Assembly (NCBI GenBank): GCA_003554185.1
Contig: PWFU01000087.1
Location: forward strand, 1 to 54,799
Direction: 5' to 3'
Source of the DNA: Candidatus Dojkabacteria bacterium
Lineage (GTDB): Bacteria > Patescibacteriota > Dojkabacteria > SC72 > T1SED10-24
Length of the DNA stretch: 54,799 nucleotides
Of this stretch, positions 51,604-54,799 are shown piece after piece. A program made the translations under genes and the position numbers. Numbering within the stretch: position 1 is the first letter of the stretch; every line of letters starts with the position of its first letter. The notes below the pieces were generated by a model. The model was not told the origin of the DNA and ran no database searches. It saw only the letters and a list, made by a program, of their open reading frames with translations.

Positions 51604-52061
51604 CAATTATTCAAAAAGCTATTAACTATTAATTCGGTAGAAATTTGATTATTTAACCCCCTACTATTTAAATATTTGAGCCAGTCTTTACTTGGTGCAC
51701 CAATAGTTACTTTGTGTTCAAAACTAATGTTTTCTTTAGGTATCTCTAGAAATGGCCTCACATTTATATTATTCTCTTCCGAAAGATTTAATATATGAAT
51801 TTCCAAATTAATTTCTAAATTATCTACCTTTTTGTTTGAAGTATATAACCTAAATGTCATATCAAGATTTGTGTTTTTCCTAGCAACACATCTATACACT
51901 ATTTTTCTCTTAATATCTGAGGCAACTATTTCAAAATCTATTTTTTTCTCCCAATTCAAATCATTGAGTTCTCTAGGATAGAGTTGTATTTCCTCACTCT
52001 GGTTTACTTTGTAATGTATAGATTTTTCAGAATCTTCCAAATTTATTTCAGTCATAATCAT
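51600..52061 (-). CDS. sufD: short SufD-like scaffold protein
   Basis: This 153-residue protein follows sufB with an ATGA overlap. Only its C-terminal third matches the SufB/SufD family: HKVTIGAPSKDWLKYLNSRGLNN, parallel to the EAKISKLSEEKLKYLMSRGLSEHQ segment of SufB here. Much of the usual SufD beta-helix (around 400 residues) is missing. It could be a reduced SufD that pairs with SufB, or a decaying copy. Start at ATG 52061; a second ATG lies two codons later. Its stop codon is part of the lexA -35 box. Confidence 0.7.
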   Translation of the reverse strand: MIMTEINLEDSEKSIHYKVNQSEEIQLYPRELNDLNWEKKIDFEIVASDIKRKIVYRCVARKNTNLDMTFRLYTSNKKVDNLEINLEIHILNLSEENNINVRPFLEIPKENISFEHKVTIGAPSKDWLKYLNSRGLNNQISTELIVNSFLNNC

Positions 52062-53386
52062 TTAATAAACAAATCAATAATACCTTCTAACTCTACAGTA
52101 TATTCCATTGGTAAATCTTTGATTATCGGCTCAACAAAACCTGAGACTACTAATTGGGAAGCTTGATGTTCGCTTAATCCCCTAGACATAAGATATTTTA
52201 ATTTCTCTTCAGATAACTTAGATATTTTAGCCTCATGTTCGATAATACTTGTAGTATTATTTATGCTATTTAACGGATAGGAATATGACTTTGATTTATC
52301 ATCTAAAATAAGTCCTTCACAATTCACAAATGCCTGAGAATTTTTAGCCTTTTTACTTATACTACTTTCTCCTCTGTATACTCCTTTTCCTCTATTTTTA
52401 CTTATGGTTTTTGAATAAATAAAACTTTTAGTATCTTTTCCCAAATGAATCATCTTCCCACCAGAATCAATGTGTTGGCTATCTTTAGCAAAAGAAAGAG
52501 AATACATCGCTCCTTTAGATTTATCTCCTTTTAATATACAAGAAGGATATTTCATTGTAACCTTGGATCCGATATTACAATCTACCCATTCCATGGTTCC
52601 ATTCTGCTCCACTTGAGCCCTCTTATTTACCAAATTATATACATTTTTAGACCAATTCTGCAGAGTTGAATACCTCACTTTTGCATCCTTACTAACATAA
52701 ATTTCAACAACAGCCGCATGAAGTGAATTTGTCATATACTGAGGAGCTGTACACCCTTCTATATAATGAATTTCACTGCCTTCTTCAGCGATAATTAGAG
52801 TTCTTTCAAATTGTCCCATATTTTCTGTATTAATCCTAAAATATGTTTGAATTGGTATTTCCAATTTTACATTTTTAGGTATATATACAAATGAACCACC
52901 ACTCCAAACAGCACTATTAAGAGCAGCGTATTTATTATCTCTATTGGGAATTAATTTACTAAAATATTGTTTAAACAGTTTTGGATATTTCTTTAATGCA
53001 ACGTCCATATTCTCAAAAATTATTCCCAATGAACTCCACCTTTCTTTCAATTGGCTAAAGATTACTTCAGATTCATATTGTGTTGATAAGCCTGCAAGCA
53101 TTTCCCTCTCTTGCTGGGATATTCCCAATCTTTCAAACGTCTTTTTTATATCCTCAGGTACATCATCCCAATTTTTTACATTACTACCCTCAGATGCATA
53201 ATACCTTATATCTTGAAAATCAAGGTCAGATAAATCTGGCCCCCAACACGGATTGGATAATTTGGAAAAATTTTTGTATGAATCTAAGCGGAAATCTAAC
53301 ATCCACTTAGGCTCATCTTTAATCTTAGAAATTTCTTTAATAATTGATTGATTTAAACCTTTTGGCAATTCTTTTTTATTTAACAT
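52058..53386 (-). CDS. sufB: Fe-S cluster assembly scaffold SufB
   Basis: SufB, with SufC and SufD, builds Fe-S clusters on apo-proteins. The 442-residue protein is complete and slightly shorter than usual (470-495). It has the family pieces LPKGLNQSIIKEISKIKDEP, AALNSAVWSGGSFVYIPKNV, the beta-helix core, NCEGLILDD with the conserved Cys (about 356), and the C-terminal KLKYLMSRGLSEHQASQLVVSGF. It overlaps sufC by 11 nt and sufD by 4 nt, so the three are one operon transcribed sufC-sufB-sufD. Clients in this window include IspG, IspH and the U32 protein. Confidence 0.96.
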   Translation of the reverse strand: MLNKKELPKGLNQSIIKEISKIKDEPKWMLDFRLDSYKNFSKLSNPCWGPDLSDLDFQDIRYYASEGSNVKNWDDVPEDIKKTFERLGISQQEREMLAGLSTQYESEVIFSQLKERWSSLGIIFENMDVALKKYPKLFKQYFSKLIPNRDNKYAALNSAVWSGGSFVYIPKNVKLEIPIQTYFRINTENMGQFERTLIIAEEGSEIHYIEGCTAPQYMTNSLHAAVVEIYVSKDAKVRYSTLQNWSKNVYNLVNKRAQVEQNGTMEWVDCNIGSKVTMKYPSCILKGDKSKGAMYSLSFAKDSQHIDSGGKMIHLGKDTKSFIYSKTISKNRGKGVYRGESSISKKAKNSQAFVNCEGLILDDKSKSYSYPLNSINNTTSIIEHEAKISKLSEEKLKYLMSRGLSEHQASQLVVSGFVEPIIKDLPMEYTVELEGIIDLFIK

Positions 53387-54098
53387 AACCGTTTTCTAAA
53401 ATTTCTTTAGCTAAATCCTCCCCTCCCTTCTTTCTAACACTTTTATTATCCAAAAGTATTACTTGCGCAGGTGAAATATATTTTAATATGTCTGTATTAT
53501 GACTAATAATTATAATCGTTGATTTTCTTTCTTTCTGGTAGTTAACTACGATCTCAAATATATTTTTAATTGAGTCTATATCCAACCCAGAATCTATTTC
53601 ATCTAATATTGCTACTTTTGGTTTTAATATCAACATTTGGAAAACTTCAAATTTCTTCTTTTCTCCACCTGATAACCCTTCATTAACATTTCTACGCAGG
53701 AATATTTCATCTAAACCCACTCTTTGAATTTGAGACGATGCCATATCATAAAATTCCCAAATATCAATACTTTTATCATGGATTGCTTGATAAGAGCTAT
53801 GTAGAAAATCTAAAACCTTGACACCAGATAGTTCTACAGGGGATTGGTGTGCTAAAAAAATCCCTTTTTTAGCTCTTTCATACATCTTTTCTTTAGTTAT
53901 ATCTTTTTTACCTAGAAAAACCTTACCTGTATGTTTAATGTCCTCATCCCCCAGAATAATTTTAGCTAGGGTTGTTTTCCCTGCACCATTGGCTCCTAAA
54001 ACGAGATTCACAGAATCTTTAATAAATTCGACATTAATATCTTTTAGTAATATTTCACCATTTTCAGATTTTGCTTCAATTTCCTTAAGAGAAATCAT
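53376..54098 (-). CDS. sufC: Fe-S cluster assembly ATPase SufC
   Basis: SufC is the ABC-type ATPase of the Suf complex. The 240-residue protein has Walker A GANGAGKT (35-42), the Q-loop in LAHQSPVE, the signature LSGGEKKK (142-149), Walker B VAILDEIDSGLD (162-173) with the SufC-typical Glu-Ile-Asp, and the H-loop His200. First gene of the suf operon; its start overlaps nothing upstream. The divergent intergenic region with the 125-residue gene contains an 11-bp dyad that may regulate one or both. No sufE, sufU or sufS is next to it in this window. Confidence 0.97.
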   Translation of the reverse strand: MISLKEIEAKSENGEILLKDINVEFIKDSVNLVLGANGAGKTTLAKIILGDEDIKHTGKVFLGKKDITKEKMYERAKKGIFLAHQSPVELSGVKVLDFLHSSYQAIHDKSIDIWEFYDMASSQIQRVGLDEIFLRRNVNEGLSGGEKKKFEVFQMLILKPKVAILDEIDSGLDIDSIKNIFEIVVNYQKERKSTIIIISHNTDILKYISPAQVILLDNKSVRKKGGEDLAKEILENGYVK

Positions 54099-54183
54099 AA
54101 AATTTTACAAAGGAATTTAATCTTACAAACTATATCTTAGAATATTCTTTGCATTTTATCATTTTTTAGGATACACTGAAAAA

Positions 54184-54210
54184 ATGAATTGGTATTATGT
54201 ATCAATTCAT
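54184..54210. promoter_or_regulatory. 11-bp inverted repeat, candidate operator between sufC and the DUF4870-like gene
   Basis: ATGAATTGGTA (54184-54194) and TATCAATTCAT (54200-54210) form a dyad with one mismatch and a 5-nt centre, lying immediately upstream of TATAAT (54212-54217) for the plus-strand gene. The 5-nt centre is too tight for a transcript hairpin, so protein binding is likelier. It lies about 85-110 nt before the sufC ATG. Confidence 0.45.
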
Positions 54211-54211
54211 T

Positions 54212-54217
54212 TATAAT
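54212..54217 (+). promoter_or_regulatory. -10 box of the DUF4870-like gene
   Basis: Perfect TATAAT at 54212-54217, about 38 nt before the ATG at 54256. The dyad to its left covers the usual -35 area. Confidence 0.5.
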
Positions 54218-54255
54218 GGATATGTAAAGTATTTAATTTTTTATTCTTATTTTGT

Positions 54256-54633
54256 ATGGCAGAGCAGAAAAGTCAAACCTCTAGTACAAGAGATATTAGA
54301 TTCAATGAGGAAAACAAGGTGAAGGCCATTTTGGCGTGTATTCCTATCGTAGGTCTAATTCTTCTTTTTGTCGAAAAAGAGGATCAGTTTGTCAGATACT
54401 ATGGGGCTTTGTACACTATGGTCGGAATTGTTGGTCTGATATTATCTTTCATAATGATGATTATTGGAGTAGTCCCTATTATAGGTTGGATTCTCGCTTG
54501 TCTTTCACCTTTAGTATCATTAGCAATTTTGATTTTAATTGTCATTGGTATGGTTAAAGCTAATAACGGTGAGAAATTTGAACTACCTATGCTAACTGAC
54601 TATGCATTCAAATTAATGGATGCAATTAAGTAG
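54256..54633 (+). CDS. DUF4870-like small membrane protein
   Basis: The 125-residue protein has a polar N-terminus (about 30 residues) and three hydrophobic helices (about 27-40, 52-72 and 76-102), with the segment EDQFVRYYGALYTMVGIVGL typical of DUF4870/YtxF-like integral membrane proteins, where a polar pair follows the first helix. Function unknown. It has its own promoter and a strong terminator, so it is a one-gene unit between the suf operon and tRNA-Pro. Confidence 0.7.
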   Translation: MAEQKSQTSSTRDIRFNEENKVKAILACIPIVGLILLFVEKEDQFVRYYGALYTMVGIVGLILSFIMMIIGVVPIIGWILACLSPLVSLAILILIVIGMVKANNGEKFELPMLTDYAFKLMDAIK

Positions 54634-54650
54634 AAATAACTATTCTAATC

Positions 54651-54685
54651 TAAAGAGGAGGTCTTACCTCCTTTTTAGTGTTTTT
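54651..54685 (+). terminator. strong intrinsic terminator
   Basis: A 12-bp stem (54651-54662 with 54666-54677), including one G-T pair and a GGAGG/CCTCC core, has a 3-nt loop and is followed by TTTTT at 54680-54685. It ends the DUF4870-like gene and insulates the tRNA. Confidence 0.8.
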
Positions 54686-54711
54686 ACCTTTCAATTTATC
54701 ACTTTTTTATA

Positions 54712-54717
54712 TATAAT
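54712..54717 (+). promoter_or_regulatory. -10 box of tRNA-Pro
   Basis: Perfect TATAAT; the predicted RNA start (about 54724) lies only 1-2 nt before the tRNA, so 5' processing would be minimal. The -35 candidate TTTCAA (54689-54694, 17-nt spacer) is weak. Confidence 0.5.
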
Positions 54718-54725
54718 TCCCTCCA

Positions 54726-54799
54726 CGGGGAGTAGTTCAGATGGCTAGAACGCTGCTTTTGGGAAGCAGAGGTCGCAGGTTCGAGTCCTGTCTCCCCGA
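54726..54799 (+). tRNA. tRNA-Pro (anticodon TGG)
   Basis: All arms fold: acceptor CGGGGAG (54726-54732) with CTCCCCG (54792-54798), D-stem GTTC/GAAC, anticodon stem CTGCT/AGCAG with loop TTTGGGA, anticodon TGG at 54760-54762, T-stem GCAGG/CCTGT with loop TTCGAGT, discriminator A at 54799. UGG with wobble can read all CCN codons. The window ends exactly at the discriminator base, so a genomic CCA cannot be judged. Confidence 0.97.

Noticed and set aside
1-54799. Search for CRISPR arrays, insertion sequences, prophage genes and rRNA
   Set aside because: I saw no regularly spaced repeats, transposase or integrase motifs, phage structural genes or rRNA. Small unrecognised elements could still be missed by eye.

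Overview
This window looks like a chromosomal segment of a small-genome, AT-rich bacterium of the Candidate Phyla Radiation (Patescibacteria); I cannot fix the phylum. The evidence is a form II/III-type RuBisCO, a class I lysyl-tRNA synthetase, several small families common in that group (DUF5652-, DUF5665- and DUF6485-like, XapX), many single-membrane-span hypothetical proteins, and almost no Shine-Dalgarno sequences. TGA is used as a stop (for example at the ispH and sufB ends), so this is the standard code and not the Gly-UGA code of Gracilibacteria/Absconditabacteria. No insertion sequence, prophage, CRISPR array or rRNA gene is visible.

Layout. 1-2383: 5' part of a large membrane protein with repeated bacterial PH domains, running off the left edge. 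2.5-3.5 kb: two small hypotheticals. 3.5-5.5 kb: ispH-ispG operon (last steps of the MEP isoprenoid pathway) with a 32-codon ORF coupled to ispH. 5.5-7.4 kb: a hypothetical and an HExxH zincin. 7.5-13.3 kb: a bifunctional penicillin-binding protein followed by an RND-family transporter with a large acidic insertion. 13.4-15.4 kb: K+-dependent, probably Na+-type membrane pyrophosphatase. 15.4-19.1 kb: hydrolase, XapX and small membrane or exported proteins. 19.1-21.0 kb: class I LysRS and a YlbF-family protein. 21.2-24.4 kb: PAP2 phosphatase, an exported binding-protein-like gene, a DUF362 gene broken by an in-frame TAA, and gene debris. 24.4-31 kb: RRM protein, SAM decarboxylase, small proteins, and an adenosine-deaminase-like/metallo-beta-lactamase/PP-loop cluster. 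31-33.3 kb: U32 protein, uppS, Cys-rich protein. 33.4-36.9 kb: MscS channel, Na/Pi cotransporter, methionine aminopeptidase. 36.9-46.3 kb: exonuclease III, polyprenyl synthase, PspC/LiaF-like pair, DEDDh exonuclease, dxs, glmS. 46.4-54.8 kb: RuBisCO, a hypothetical, Rel-like protein, LexA, sufCB plus short sufD, a small membrane protein and tRNA-Pro.

How the genes fit together. ispH, ispG, dxs, the polyprenyl synthase, uppS and PAP2 outline an isoprenoid-to-undecaprenyl-phosphate route; with glmS and the penicillin-binding protein they imply a peptidoglycan wall. Suf would supply the Fe-S clusters that IspG, IspH and U32 proteins need. RuBisCO of this type is linked in archaea and CPR to AMP/ribose salvage, but the partner enzymes are not in this window.

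Most notable: a recurrent promoter design in which a -10 box (often extended TGnTATAAT) lies only 5-8 nt before the start codon, implying leaderless mRNAs; a Rel protein that has lost the hydrolase HDxxED motif; an adenosine deaminase relative with a changed active-site aspartate; a symmetric divergent promoter at 33.3 kb; a nearly perfect 26-nt palindrome inside a gene's 3' end; and several genes too short for a standard ORF cut-off.
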